Shown here: positions 50,894 to 60,579 of the stretch, piece by piece
Position numbering within the stretch: the first letter of the stretch is position 1
How the letters are laid out: every line of letters begins with the position of its first letter
NCBI RefSeq assembly: GCF_001625365.1
Contig: NZ_LJJF01000001.1
Coordinates: forward strand, 1,860,001 to 1,924,000
DNA: 64,000 nucleotides
Reading direction: 5' to 3'
Source: Streptomyces sp. MJM8645
Lineage (GTDB): Bacteria > Actinomycetota > Actinomycetes > Streptomycetales > Streptomycetaceae
Translations under genes and position numbers: made by a program
Notes under the pieces: model-generated
Databases searched by the model: none
What the model saw: the letters and a program-made list of their open reading frames with translations, nothing else
What the model was told of the DNA's origin: nothing

Positions 50894-52726
50894 ATGCCCC
50901 TGAACCGCCGTGACTTCGTCACCCGGTCCGCCGCCACCGCCGCCGGCGCCGCCCTGACCGGCGGAGCAGTCGCCGCCGCCGCCCCCGCCGCCGTGGCCGC
51001 CGAGCCGGCTCCGGCGGCCGCCAAGGGCAAGCGCAAGGGCCGCAAGCAGGCCTTCACCGTCATGGGCACCACCGACCTGCACGGCCGGGTGCTCAACTGG
51101 GACTACTTCACCGACGCCGTGTACGCCGACAAGGCGCACAACGACGTCGGCCTCGCCAAGATCTCCACCCTGGCCAACCAGGTCCGCGAGGAGAAGGGCT
51201 GGGACCGCTGCCTACTGATCGACTCCGGCGACATCATCCAGGGCACCCAGCTGACCTACTACTACGCCCGGATCGAGCCGATCGCCACCGACGGCGACAA
51301 CGTGCCCGACCACCCGATGGCCGTCGCCATGAACCTCATGGGCTACGACGCCGCCGCGCTCGGCAACCACGAGTTCAACTACGGCATCCCCACCCTGAAG
51401 GCCTTCGAGGACCAGCTGGAGTTCCCGCTGCTGGGCGCCAACGCGCTGCACGCGAAGAACGAGAAGCCGGCCTTCAAGCCGTACGTGATCAAGGAGGTGT
51501 GGCTGGACGAGGACACCCCGCTGAAGGTCGGCATCCTCGGCCTCACCAACCCGGGCATCGCGATCTGGGACAAGGCCAACGTCACCGGCAAGATGGTCTT
51601 CCCGGGCATCGTCGAGACGGCCGCCAAGTACGTGCCCCGGATGAAGGCCGCGGGCGCGGACGTCATCGTCGTCTCCGCCCACTCCGGCATCGACGAGCCG
51701 ACCACCTACGGCGACCAGCTGCCCTGGCCCGAGGACGCCTCCGGTGAGATGGCCGAGACCGTTCCGGGCATCGACGCGGTGCTGGTGGGCCACACCCACA
51801 AGGAGGTGGCGCAGCGGCTGATCGTCAACAAGAAGACCGGTAAGACCGTGGTGCTCTCCGAGCCGCTGTGCTGGGGCCAGCGCCTGAGCTGCTTCGACTT
51901 CGACGTCGAGTTCGCCGACGGCGCGTGGAAGGTCCTCTCGGTGTCCTCGCGGGTGCTGAACTCCAACACCGTGCCGGAGAACCCGGAGATCGTGGACGCG
52001 CTGACCGAGCAGCACAAGAAGGTCGTGGCGTACGTCAACCAGCAGATCGGCACCTGCAAGACGGACCTGTCGATCGCCGAGGCGCGGTTCCGGGCGACCC
52101 CGATCATCGACCTGATCGGCCGGGTGCAGGCGGACGCGGTGAAGGCGGCGCTGGCGGGCGGGCAGTACGCCAACCTGCCGGTGCTGGCGCAGGCGGCGCC
52201 GTTCAACCGGACGGCGCTGATCCCGGCGGGCCAGGTGAAGCTGCGTGACGCGGCGGGTCTGTACATCTACGAGAACACCCTGGAGGCGCGCGTCCTGACG
52301 GGTGCGCAGCTGAAGGACTACCTGGAGTTCTCGGCCAAGTACTACAACCAGCTGGCCCCGGGCGCGCCGGTCGACAAGGACGCGCTGACCGGTGCGGAGA
52401 CCACGCCGGACTACAACTACGACTCGCTGTACGGGCTGAGCTACGACATCGACATCGCGCAGCCGAAGGGCCGGCGGATCGTCAACCTGTCGTTCCAGGG
52501 CAAGCCGATCGACCCGGCCGCGCAGTTCGTCCTGGCGGTCAACAACTACCGTGCCAACGGCGGCGGCAACTTCCCGCACGTGGCGCAGGCCAAGCTGGTC
52601 TGGTCGAACTCGGACGAGATCCGCAACACGATGATCGCCTGGGTGAAGGCCAAGGGCGTCATCGACCCGGCCGACTTCTTCACCGACTCCTGGCGCCTGG
52701 TGCGCGCCGGCCAGCCGGTGTTCTAG
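50894..52726 (+). CDS. Tat-exported bifunctional metallophosphatase/5'-nucleotidase
   Basis: A 610-aa secreted protein. The N-terminus LNRRDFVTRSAAT is a twin-arginine signal followed by an Ala-rich segment (cleavage near residue 37). The metallophosphoesterase domain has GTTDLHGRV, LIDSGDIIQGT, LGNHEFNYG, VVSAHSG and VLVGHTHKE (dimetal ligands). The C-terminal 5'-nucleotidase domain begins around residue 375 and ends with VNNYRANGGGNFP. It should release phosphate from extracellular nucleotides or 2',3'-cyclic nucleotides. ATG 50894 follows GGGAGAG. It stands alone, with a terminator and tandem repeats downstream. Confidence 0.92.
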   Translation: MPLNRRDFVTRSAATAAGAALTGGAVAAAAPAAVAAEPAPAAAKGKRKGRKQAFTVMGTTDLHGRVLNWDYFTDAVYADKAHNDVGLAKISTLANQVREEKGWDRCLLIDSGDIIQGTQLTYYYARIEPIATDGDNVPDHPMAVAMNLMGYDAAALGNHEFNYGIPTLKAFEDQLEFPLLGANALHAKNEKPAFKPYVIKEVWLDEDTPLKVGILGLTNPGIAIWDKANVTGKMVFPGIVETAAKYVPRMKAAGADVIVVSAHSGIDEPTTYGDQLPWPEDASGEMAETVPGIDAVLVGHTHKEVAQRLIVNKKTGKTVVLSEPLCWGQRLSCFDFDVEFADGAWKVLSVSSRVLNSNTVPENPEIVDALTEQHKKVVAYVNQQIGTCKTDLSIAEARFRATPIIDLIGRVQADAVKAALAGGQYANLPVLAQAAPFNRTALIPAGQVKLRDAAGLYIYENTLEARVLTGAQLKDYLEFSAKYYNQLAPGAPVDKDALTGAETTPDYNYDSLYGLSYDIDIAQPKGRRIVNLSFQGKPIDPAAQFVLAVNNYRANGGGNFPHVAQAKLVWSNSDEIRNTMIAWVKAKGVIDPADFFTDSWRLVRAGQPVF

Positions 52727-52761
52727 CCCGCCCGGCCCCTCAGCCACACCCGACCGAACCG

Positions 52762-52796
52762 AGGAGCCCCGTGCCGCAGCCGCGGCCGGGGCTCCT
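52762..52796 (+). terminator. Terminator of the nucleotidase gene
   Basis: AGGAGCCCC (52762-52770) / GGGGCTCCT (52788-52796), a 9-bp stem with an inner CCGC/GCGG pairing. The right arm is repeated three more times downstream. Confidence 0.7.
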
Positions 52797-52870
52797 TCGT
52801 CATGTCCGGGGCTCCTTCGTCATGTCCGGGGCTCCTTCGTCATGTCCGGGGCTCCTTCGTCGTGTCCGGG
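52791..52870. repeat. Four tandem 20-bp repeats
   Basis: GCTCCTTCGTCATGTCCGGG occurs four times without gaps; the fourth copy has CGTG in place of CATG. Two copies of a related ~23-bp unit (CGTCCGGGCCCGTCACTCC type) follow at about 52862-52908. The array lies between the nucleotidase terminator and the DUF4091 gene. Confidence 0.9.
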
Positions 52871-53001
52871 CCCGCCACTCCGTCGCGTCCGGGCCCGTCA
52901 CTCCGTCGTCACACCGGGTCTACTCAGTCGCTCCGTAACCTGACTATCCTTCAACGAAGTTTCACGGCATGTCGATTGCATAACATCCGGAAAGGGACAC
53001 G

Positions 53002-56000
53002 GTGGGCAAAAAAACTGCGAGGGTCCTCATACCCTCCCTGCTCGGCGCCCTGTTGGCTCCCCTGTCACCAGGGTCGGCATCCGCGGCCACGGCACCGTCC
53101 GTGTGGGTGGAGAGCGGCTACGACCACGTCTTCTCGTCCTCGGTCGTCCCCGGCCGCGCCACCCAGCGGGTCGACCTGTTCGCCGCCCGCAACGAGACCC
53201 AGGCGGCCCAGATCGCGGTGCGCTCCGGCGCCCAACTGACCGGCCTCCAGCTGGTCCCCGGCGACCTGGCCGGTCCGGGCGGGGCCACCATCCCGGCCTC
53301 GCGGATCACCGTGAACCGGGAGTACAACCACCCGAACGTCGACAAGAAGACCGGCTGGGCGGGCAACGACCACCAGGAGCCCCCGGACGGCGGGACGAGC
53401 TACTACGACGCGCTGGTCGAGAACACCCCGTACAGCCTCGGCGCCAACACCACCCAGCCGTACTACTACAGCGTCGCGGTGCCGACCGGGCAGGCCCCCG
53501 GCGTCTACACCGGGCGGGCCACCGTGCAGAGTTCGGCCGGCGCGGTGGACGTCCCGGTCTCGGTGACGGTGTACGACGCGGCGGTGCCGCCGGCCAACCG
53601 GTCGACGTTCCGGATGAACAACTGGTTCACCTCGGTCGGCTGGGACTACAACTGGACCGAGGCCTCGATCCCCGCGCAGTACACCAAGAGCGACGGCTCG
53701 GGCGCGCCGGTCAAGGCCTTCGACGAGGACTGGTGGAAGGTCATCACCAACTTCGCCGCCGACCACGCCAAGCACCGCAACAACGTGGTCTACGCCGACT
53801 TCCAGGCCCTGTCCATCCCGGACACCACGTCGGACGCCAACGGCAAGCTGACCTTCAGCTGGAAGAACTTCGACCGCTTCCTGCAGACCTTCCAGGACGC
53901 CGGCGCCCTGCAGTACATCTACACCCCCACCCTGCTGGAGGGCAGCAGCAACCTGGAGACCCTCGTCCCGGACGGCCGGGGCGGCGTCCAGAAGGTGTTC
54001 CAGCAGGCCGGTTCGGACGCGGCCGGCACGTACCTGGACACGGTGTTCAAGGCGTTGAAGGACCACCTCGACACCAAGTGCCTGGACGCGGGGCCGACCT
54101 GTGCCCCGGGGCGGCGCTGGAGCGACGTCTTCTACATGAGCGCCGTCGACGAGCCCAACCCCGCCGACGACGTGCAGACCCGGAGCGCGGTGTGGCTCTA
54201 CGACCACTACAAGCGCGCGTTCCCGGCCGGGCTGAGCAACGAGTCCCGCCAGAGCCCGGTCCCCGGCATCGACGGCTCGCTCAGCACGGTGACCTCCATC
54301 GGCGGGCCGCAGTACGACGAGAACATGGCGTACTACCAGAACCTCCGCCTCTCCGGGAAGGACTTCTGGCTCTACTACTGCAACAACCCCACCGACAAGC
54401 ACCTCAACCGCTACATCAGCTACCCGCTGTCCGACTCCCGGCTGACGCCGTGGATGGTGGCGTCCGCCGGCGGCAACGGCTTCCTGCACTGGGGCTGGAA
54501 CATCTGGACCGACCCGAACAACAACTACGCCCCCCTCGACACCTTCAACGGCGGGATGGACGGCGACTTCTACCTCGTCCGTCCGAACAAGGCCACCTAC
54601 GGCGTCTACGACAGCGTCCGCAGCGAGGCCCTGCTCGCCGGCATCCAGGACTACGAGCTGCTGCACCAGCTCTCCGCCACCAAGCCGGTGCTGGCCCGCG
54701 CGCTCATCGGCTCGCTGATCAGCGGCACCACCAACTTCTCCACCTCCGGCGCGGCGACCGACCAGCGGCACCGGCAGATCCTCGACGCGCTCGCCTCCCC
54801 CGCCCCGGACGCGGCCTTCCCGTTCACCGACGACTTCGGCGCGGACAAGGACGCCTCCTGGCGCACCGTCCGCGGCTCCTGGTCGGCGGCCGGGGACGGC
54901 GGGTACGTGCAGGGTGACGCCAACTCCGGCTGGGACGTGGTCGCCGGGCTGACCGGGCGCGCGTACCAGGACGTCTCGGCCTCCGTCGACGTCCGGATCA
55001 CCGGTGTCAGGCCCGACGGCGGCGACACCAACTGGGCGGGCATGGTGGTCCGCAACCAGAACCCGACCGAGTCGCAGACCGGGTACCTGGTCGCGCTGCG
55101 CAACACCGGCGAGGTGTTCGTCAACCGCAGCGGCGTCCCGCTGGCATCGGCCAAGGTGCCGGGCTACACCCCGGGCCAGACGGTCAGCCTGCGGGTGTCC
55201 GCCCAGGGTGGCACGATCAAGGTGTACGCCGGGGCCGTCCAGCTGCTCACCGTGACCGACCAGGGCTACCCGGTCGGAGGCTTCGGCCTCGCCACCGGCG
55301 GGGCGTCCGCCCGCTTCGAGCACGTGCGGCTCAACCCGGGCACCGACCCGGCGGAGAACGCCGCCGTCGTCACCTCCAGCACGTACGAGGGCGACGGCTG
55401 GAGCACGGCCGCGCTGACCGACGGGCGCCGGGGCCTGGCCACCGGCACCAACGGCTGGAGCAGCAACGCCGGCGTGAACGCGGACCACAGCGAGTGGGCG
55501 CAGCTGGACCTCGGCTCGACCAGGCGGATCAGCCGGGTGGACCTCCACCCGCGCGCCGACGGTGCGGCCGCCGGCAAGGGCTTCCCGGTGGACTTCACCA
55601 TCCAGGTCTCCGCGGACGGCGCCACCTGGTCGACCGTCGCCGACCGCAAGAACTACCCGAAGCCGTCGGACGCCTCCGTCCAGACCTTCCCGTTCCAGCC
55701 CGCCGACGTGCGCTACGTCCGGGTGATGGGGACCAGGCTCGGCACCGACCCGAACGGCCAGTACCGGATGCAGTTCGCCGAGGTCGAGGCGGCGGGCGGC
55801 GAGCTGGCGGTCAACCGGCCGGTCCTGGCGTCGAGTTCGGCGGGCCCCTACAGCTGGCGGCCGGCCGCGGTCAACGACGGCGTCGCGAACTCCACCCTCG
55901 ACTACTCGATGGGCTGGAGCAGCGCCCGTTCCGCCGGGCCCGGTGCGAACGAGTGGGTCACCGTGGACCTCCAGGGCCCCAGCCTGATCAGCCGGGTGAG

Positions 56001-56253
56001 CCTGACCCCGCGCAATGACGGCGCCAACACCGGCCTGGGCTTCCCGGTGGACTACACCGTCCAGGTCTCGGCGGACGGCTCCACCTGGTCGACCGTCGCC
56101 ACCCGGACGGGCACGCCGCGCCCCGGCGCGGCGCCGCAGGTCCTCACCTTCGCTCCGACCACGGCCCGGTACGTGAAGGTCACCGGCACCCGGCTGAGCG
56201 CCGACCAGTTCGGCGACTACTACCTTCAGCTCGGTGAACTCGGCGTGAGCTGA
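53002..56253 (+). CDS. Secreted DUF4091 (GH123-like) protein with CBM and two F5/8 type C domains
   Basis: A 1083-aa secreted protein (signal peptide to about residue 29, SASA-AT). Residues ~30-600 are a DUF4091 glycoside-hydrolase-like region: VNREYNHPNVDKKTG, FRMNNWFTSVGWDYNW, VFYMSAVDEPNPADDVQ (a candidate acid/base pair Asp-Glu), NGFLHWGWNIWTDP, YDSVRSEALLAGIQDYELLHQL. Residues ~608-780 resemble a CBM66/LamG jelly roll. Two F5/8 type C (CBM32) domains follow at ~785-930 and ~932-1083 (AQLDLGSTRRISRVDLHPR, VTVDLQGPSLISRVSLTPR). It probably attacks an amino-sugar polysaccharide outside the cell. GTG 53002 follows GAAAGGGA. Confidence 0.88.
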   Translation: MGKKTARVLIPSLLGALLAPLSPGSASAATAPSVWVESGYDHVFSSSVVPGRATQRVDLFAARNETQAAQIAVRSGAQLTGLQLVPGDLAGPGGATIPASRITVNREYNHPNVDKKTGWAGNDHQEPPDGGTSYYDALVENTPYSLGANTTQPYYYSVAVPTGQAPGVYTGRATVQSSAGAVDVPVSVTVYDAAVPPANRSTFRMNNWFTSVGWDYNWTEASIPAQYTKSDGSGAPVKAFDEDWWKVITNFAADHAKHRNNVVYADFQALSIPDTTSDANGKLTFSWKNFDRFLQTFQDAGALQYIYTPTLLEGSSNLETLVPDGRGGVQKVFQQAGSDAAGTYLDTVFKALKDHLDTKCLDAGPTCAPGRRWSDVFYMSAVDEPNPADDVQTRSAVWLYDHYKRAFPAGLSNESRQSPVPGIDGSLSTVTSIGGPQYDENMAYYQNLRLSGKDFWLYYCNNPTDKHLNRYISYPLSDSRLTPWMVASAGGNGFLHWGWNIWTDPNNNYAPLDTFNGGMDGDFYLVRPNKATYGVYDSVRSEALLAGIQDYELLHQLSATKPVLARALIGSLISGTTNFSTSGAATDQRHRQILDALASPAPDAAFPFTDDFGADKDASWRTVRGSWSAAGDGGYVQGDANSGWDVVAGLTGRAYQDVSASVDVRITGVRPDGGDTNWAGMVVRNQNPTESQTGYLVALRNTGEVFVNRSGVPLASAKVPGYTPGQTVSLRVSAQGGTIKVYAGAVQLLTVTDQGYPVGGFGLATGGASARFEHVRLNPGTDPAENAAVVTSSTYEGDGWSTAALTDGRRGLATGTNGWSSNAGVNADHSEWAQLDLGSTRRISRVDLHPRADGAAAGKGFPVDFTIQVSADGATWSTVADRKNYPKPSDASVQTFPFQPADVRYVRVMGTRLGTDPNGQYRMQFAEVEAAGGELAVNRPVLASSSAGPYSWRPAAVNDGVANSTLDYSMGWSSARSAGPGANEWVTVDLQGPSLISRVSLTPRNDGANTGLGFPVDYTVQVSADGSTWSTVATRTGTPRPGAAPQVLTFAPTTARYVKVTGTRLSADQFGDYYLQLGELGVS

Positions 56254-56269
56254 CCCCGGACCGCTCTCG

Positions 56270-56296
56270 GGCCCCCGGCGGCATCCGCCGGGGGCC
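56270..56296. terminator. Bidirectional terminator between the DUF4091 gene and the aldehyde dehydrogenase gene
   Basis: Perfect 12-bp stem GGCCCCCGGCGG (56270-56281) / CCGCCGGGGGCC (56285-56296) with a 3-nt loop between convergent genes. Small CCGCC-AAA-GGCGG and CCGT-CAAAA-ACGG repeats follow at 56313-56345. Confidence 0.85.
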
Positions 56297-56368
56297 TCGC
56301 GCTGTCAAAGCAGCACCGCCAAAGGCGGCACCGTCAAAAACGGCAGCGCCAAAACAGAACAAGAACGC

Positions 56369-57826
56369 TCAGAACGGGAAGGCCGTGCGCCCGTGCTGGA
56401 CGGAGATCCACTTCACGGTGGTGAACGCGTCCACCGTGGACTCCCCGTTGAGCCGCCCGATGCCGGAGTTCTTCTCCCCGCCGAACGGCACCGCCGGTTC
56501 GTCGGCGATGGTCCCGCCGTTGACGTGGATCATGCCGGTCTCGATCCGGTGCGCGACCCGGACGCCGCGCTCGACGTCGCCGGTGTGCACCGCGCCGCTG
56601 AGCCCGAAGGGGCTGTCGTTGGCGAGCCGGACGGCCTCGTCCTCGCCGTCGAAGGGCACCACGAGCACGACCGGGCCGAAGAGTTCGCGCTGGAGGATCG
56701 GCGCGTCCTCGGCCAGGCCGGTGAGGACGACGGGCTCCATCAGGCTGCCGACGGTGGTGCCGCGCAGCAGTGCGGTGGCGCCGGCGGCGATGGCCTGGTC
56801 GACCTGGGCGGTGATGGTGTCGGCCTGGACGGGGTTGATCAGCGGGCCGATCTGGGTGGCCGGGTCCTTGGGGTCGCCGACGGTGAGCGAGGAGATCTTC
56901 GCGACGAACTTGGCGGTGAACTCGGCTTCGACGGAGCGGTCGACGAGGACGCGGTTGGCGGCCATGCAGACCTGGCCCTGGTGGGCGAAGCGGCTGAACA
57001 CGGCGGCGTCCACGGCGTAGTCGAGGTCGGCGTCGTCGAGCACGATCAGCGCGCTGTTGCCGCCGAGTTCGAGCACGGTGCGCTTGAAGTTGGCGGCGGC
57101 GACGGTGGCGACGTGCCGGCCGATCCGGTCGGAGCCGGTGAAGGCGATGACCTTGGGCACGGGGTGCTCGATGAAGGCGTCGCCGATCTCGGCGATGTCG
57201 GTGACCACGACGTTGAACAGCCCGGCCGGCAGGCCGGCCTCCTCGAAGAGCCGGGCGATCAGGGTGCCGCCGACGATCGGGGTCTCCTGGTGCGGCTTGA
57301 GCACCACGCCGTTGCCGAGTGCGAGGGCGGGGGCGACGGCCTTGATCGAGAGGTACAGCGGGAAGTTGAACGGGCTGATCACGCCGACGACGCCGACCGG
57401 CAGCCGGTAGAGGCGGTTCTCCTGGCCCTCCGTGATCGAGGGCAGCAGTCGGCCCTCCAGGCCCAGGGCCACCCGCAGGCAGTCCCGCAGCATGTCCTTG
57501 ACCAGGGAGAGTTCGAAGGCGGCCTTGAGCGCGGTGCCGCCGAGCTCGGCCATGATGGCGCGGGTGATCTCCTCCTCGCGCTCCTCGATCAGGCGCAGCA
57601 CGCGTTCGAAGACGAGCCGGCGGGCGTAGGGGGTGGTGGCGGCCCACTGCTTCTGGGTCCGTTCGGCGGCCCGGTAGGCCCGGTCGACCTCGGCGATGGT
57701 GGCGACGGTGATGGTGGCGAGCTTGTCGCCGGTGTAGGGGTCGACGTCGACGATGTCCCAGGAGCCGCTGCCGCTGCACCATTCGCCGTCGATGTACTGC
57801 AGCGCCAACTCGGAGAAGTACGACAT
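56369..57826 (-). CDS. NAD(P)-dependent aldehyde dehydrogenase (benzaldehyde-dehydrogenase-like)
   Basis: A 485-aa ALDH. The coenzyme region is VGVISPFNFPLYLSIKAVAPALALGNGVVLKPHQETP. AFTGSDRIGRHVA, the general base LELGGNSALIVLDDADLDYAVDAA (Glu), the nucleophile HQGQVCMAANR (Cys) and FGPVVLVVPFDGEDEAVRLANDSPFGLSGAVHTGD follow. The C-terminal VPFGGEKNSGIGRLNGE is the conserved tail. It oxidises an aromatic or aliphatic aldehyde to the acid. It lies downstream of, and on the same strand as, an HTH-DUF5753 regulator with an 84-bp gap. Confidence 0.93.
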   Translation of the reverse strand: MSYFSELALQYIDGEWCSGSGSWDIVDVDPYTGDKLATITVATIAEVDRAYRAAERTQKQWAATTPYARRLVFERVLRLIEEREEEITRAIMAELGGTALKAAFELSLVKDMLRDCLRVALGLEGRLLPSITEGQENRLYRLPVGVVGVISPFNFPLYLSIKAVAPALALGNGVVLKPHQETPIVGGTLIARLFEEAGLPAGLFNVVVTDIAEIGDAFIEHPVPKVIAFTGSDRIGRHVATVAAANFKRTVLELGGNSALIVLDDADLDYAVDAAVFSRFAHQGQVCMAANRVLVDRSVEAEFTAKFVAKISSLTVGDPKDPATQIGPLINPVQADTITAQVDQAIAAGATALLRGTTVGSLMEPVVLTGLAEDAPILQRELFGPVVLVVPFDGEDEAVRLANDSPFGLSGAVHTGDVERGVRVAHRIETGMIHVNGGTIADEPAVPFGGEKNSGIGRLNGESTVDAFTTVKWISVQHGRTAFPF

Positions 57827-57910
57827 CTGATCCCTCTCGTGCCGGTTCGGGGAACGTCGGCGGGCGAGCCGCTACGGCCCGGTCTGATTGGGCATCATCG
57901 TACTGACGTC

Positions 57911-58777
57911 TTACAGCTCTTGGCGTACGGAGTACAGGAGCTGCCGGGTCTGTTCGGGGTCGAGGCTGTCGGCGAGCAGTCCTTCCATGGCGTGGCAGTA
58001 CTCGGCGACCTCGGCCGGTTTGTCGAGGTAGAGCGCGGTGGTGAACTGTTCGACGTAGACGACGTCGGCGAGTTCGGGTTCGGCGAAGCCGAGCACGGTG
58101 AAGGCGCCGCTCTCGGCGCTCAGTCCGGCGCAGCCCAGCGGCAGCACCCGGAGCCGGACGTTGGGCAGTTCGCCGAGTTCGAGCAGCCGGTCGATCTGGT
58201 TGCGCATCAGCTCGGGGCCGCCCCAGGGGCGGCGCAGCGCGGCCTCGTCGAGGATCGCGAGCAGGCGGGGGCCGCTCTCGGCGGTGAGCAGGGCCTGGCG
58301 TTTGAGCCGGACCTCGACGCGGCGTTCGATCTCGCCGGGGTCGGTGACGTGGCCGCCGGCGGCGATGACGGCGCGGGCGTAGTCGGCGGTCTGGAGCAGC
58401 CCGTGGACGAACTGGACCTCGTAGCTGCGGATCTCGGCGACGGCCTCTTCCAGGCCGACGTAGTTCTGGAACCAGGCGGGCAGCACGTCGCCGTACTCGT
58501 GCCACCAGGAGGTGGCGTTGGCGTCCCGGACGAGTCCGAGGACGGTGGCGCGCTCCTGCTCGGCCTCGACGCCGTAGAGGGTGAGCAGGTCGGCGACGTC
58601 GCGTTCCTTGAAGCCGACCCGGCCGAGTTCCATCCGGCTGATCTTGGATTCGGAGGCGCGGATCGAGTAGCCGGCCTCCTCGCGGCTGACGCCCCTGGCC
58701 TCGCGGAGCTTGCGCAGCTGGGTGCCGAGCAGCAGGCGCCGTACCGTGGCGCCTCCGCTTGTCTGAGTCGTGCTCAT
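57911..58777 (-). CDS. XRE-family HTH regulator with DUF5753
   Basis: A 288-aa regulator. The HTH is LGTQLRKLREARGVSREEAGYSIRASESKISRMELGRVGFKERDVADLLTLYGV (about residues 17-70). DUF5753 has LPAWFQNYVGLEEAVAEIRSYEVQFVHGLLQTADYARAVI, RVEVRLKRQALL, LGELPNVRLRVLPL and VYVEQFTTALYLDKPAEVAEY. It starts at ATG 58777. Unlike the clusters at 6.7 and 26 kb it has no DUF397 partner beside it. It precedes the aldehyde dehydrogenase gene on the same strand and may regulate it. Confidence 0.9.
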   Translation of the reverse strand: MSTTQTSGGATVRRLLLGTQLRKLREARGVSREEAGYSIRASESKISRMELGRVGFKERDVADLLTLYGVEAEQERATVLGLVRDANATSWWHEYGDVLPAWFQNYVGLEEAVAEIRSYEVQFVHGLLQTADYARAVIAAGGHVTDPGEIERRVEVRLKRQALLTAESGPRLLAILDEAALRRPWGGPELMRNQIDRLLELGELPNVRLRVLPLGCAGLSAESGAFTVLGFAEPELADVVYVEQFTTALYLDKPAEVAEYCHAMEGLLADSLDPEQTRQLLYSVRQEL

Positions 58778-59118
58778 CGCGTCAACCTCCGCACTCGCGC
58801 AGCAGCCCCCGGCCGTCGGCGGCAGTCTGCCACCTGGCACCGGCGAACAACAGTCCGTCCGGTCAGGCCCTCCCGCGCGGCGTCCGGAACGGGCCTACGG
58901 TAGACCCAAGTCCTGGGAAATGTCTGAGAGTTGACACGACCCTTGACGGGCCCGCCAGCTTCAGGGTAGGGCGGGGGAACGCGACGGCGCCCGCCCTCCA
59001 ACTGGTCGGGGAAGAGGGCAGGCGCCAGGAGACCGCGTTGGCCCGGCGACTCTGGCGGGGGCAGCGGGTTGAGCTCCCGGCGATGCGGCACCGGGGGTTC
59101 GGGGGGCCGGTCGGCCCG
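58778..59118. other. 341-bp intergenic region between the HTH regulator and gltD
   Basis: It contains the regulator's promoter on the minus side. On the plus strand, two TTGAC elements (TTGACA at 58933, TTGACG at 58942) and a GGTAGGG stretch downstream of them form a promoter-like arrangement that faces no annotated gene. An imperfect GC-rich hairpin lies near 58986-59025. I recognise no gene here. Confidence 0.4.
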
Positions 59119-60571
59119 TCAGACGACCAGCGGGCGGTCGGTGGGACGGATCGGGGCCGGCAGTGGGGTCTTGCCGCCGAGGTACTTGTCCACCGCGGCT
59201 GCGGCCGAGCGGCCTTCCGCGATGGCCCAGACGATCAGCGACTGACCGCGGCCGGCGTCTCCGCAGACGTAGACGCCATCGACATTGGTGGCGAACCGGC
59301 CGTCGCGGCCAATGTTACCGCGCGCGTCCAGGTCCACGCCGAGCTGCTCGACCAGGCCGTTGCGGACGTCGGTGCCGGTGAAGCCCATGGCCAGGGTGAC
59401 GAGCTGCGCCGGGACGGCCCGCTCGGTGCCGGGGACGGGCTCGAAGCGGCCGTCCTTGAACTCGACCTCGACGAGGTGCAGCTCCTGGACGTTGCCGTCC
59501 TCGTCGCCGCTGAAGCGGGTGGTGTTCACGGAGTAGATCCGCTCGCCGCCCTCCTCGTGCGCGGAGGTGACCTTGTAGGTCATCGGCATGGTCGGCCAGG
59601 GCTGGTGGCCGGGGCGCTCCTCGGAGGGCCGCGGCATGATCTCCAGCTGGGTGACGGAGGCCGCGCCCTGGCGGTGGGCGGTGCCGACGCAGTCGGCGCC
59701 GGTGTCGCCGCCGCCGATGACGACGACGTGCTTGCCCTTGGCGCTGATCGGCGACTCGACGAAGTCGCCCTCCTGCACCTTGTTGGCCAGCGGCAGGTAC
59801 TCCATGGCCTGGTGGACGCCCTTGAGCTCGCGCCCGGGCACCGCCAGGTCGCGCGCGGTGGTGGCGCCGGCGGCGACGACGACGGCGTCGAAGCGCTCGC
59901 GCAGCTGCTGGCCGGTGATGTCCTCGCCGACGTGCACGCCGGTGCGGAAGCGGGTGCCCTCCGCGCGCATCTGCTCGACGCGGCGGTTGATGTGGCGCTT
60001 CTCCATCTTGAACTCGGGGATGCCGTAGCGCAGCAGGCCGCCGACGCGGTCGGCGCGCTCGTACACGACGACGGTGTGCCCGGCCCGGGTGAGCTGCTGG
60101 GCGACGGCCAGGCCGGCCGGGCCGGAGCCGACGACGGCGACGGTCTTGCCGGACAGCCGCTCCGGGACCTGCGGCGTGACGCCGCCGCGGTCCCAGGCCT
60201 TGTCGATGATGGTGACCTCGACGTTCTTGATGGTCACCGCGTCCTGGTTGATGCCGAGCACGCAGGCCGACTCGCAGGGCGCCGGGCAGAGGCGGCCGGT
60301 GAACTCCGGGAAGTTGTTGGTCGCGTGCAGCCGCTCGATCGCGCCGACGAAGTCGTCCCGGTAGGCGAGGTCGTTCCACTCGGGGATGAGGTTCCCGAGC
60401 GGGCAGCCGTTGTGGCAGAACGGGATGCCGCAGTCCATGCAGCGGCCGGCCTGCTCGGTGATGATCGGCAGGAGGCTGCGCTCGACGTAGACCTCGTTCC
60501 AGTCCCGCAGGCGCACGTCGACGGGGCGCCGCTCGGCCAGCTGCTTGGGCGTGGTCAGGAAGCCCTTGGGG

Positions 60572-60579
<8 letters not shown>
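59119..60579 (-). CDS. gltD: Glutamate synthase, small subunit
   Basis: A 486-aa NADPH-dependent subunit that feeds electrons to the large subunit for glutamate formation from glutamine and 2-oxoglutarate. The N-terminal ferredoxin-like region has [17 protein letters not shown] and CPAPCESAC, which bind the two [4Fe-4S] clusters. The FAD-binding motif [17 protein letters not shown], the NADPH motif [25 protein letters not shown] and the C-terminal [26 protein letters not shown] follow. It overlaps gltB by 8 bases and is translated after it. Confidence 0.97.

Noticed and set aside
52791-52870. Possible CRISPR array
   Set aside because: The 20-bp units are directly adjacent with no spacers, and no cas genes are present. 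It is a simple tandem repeat.
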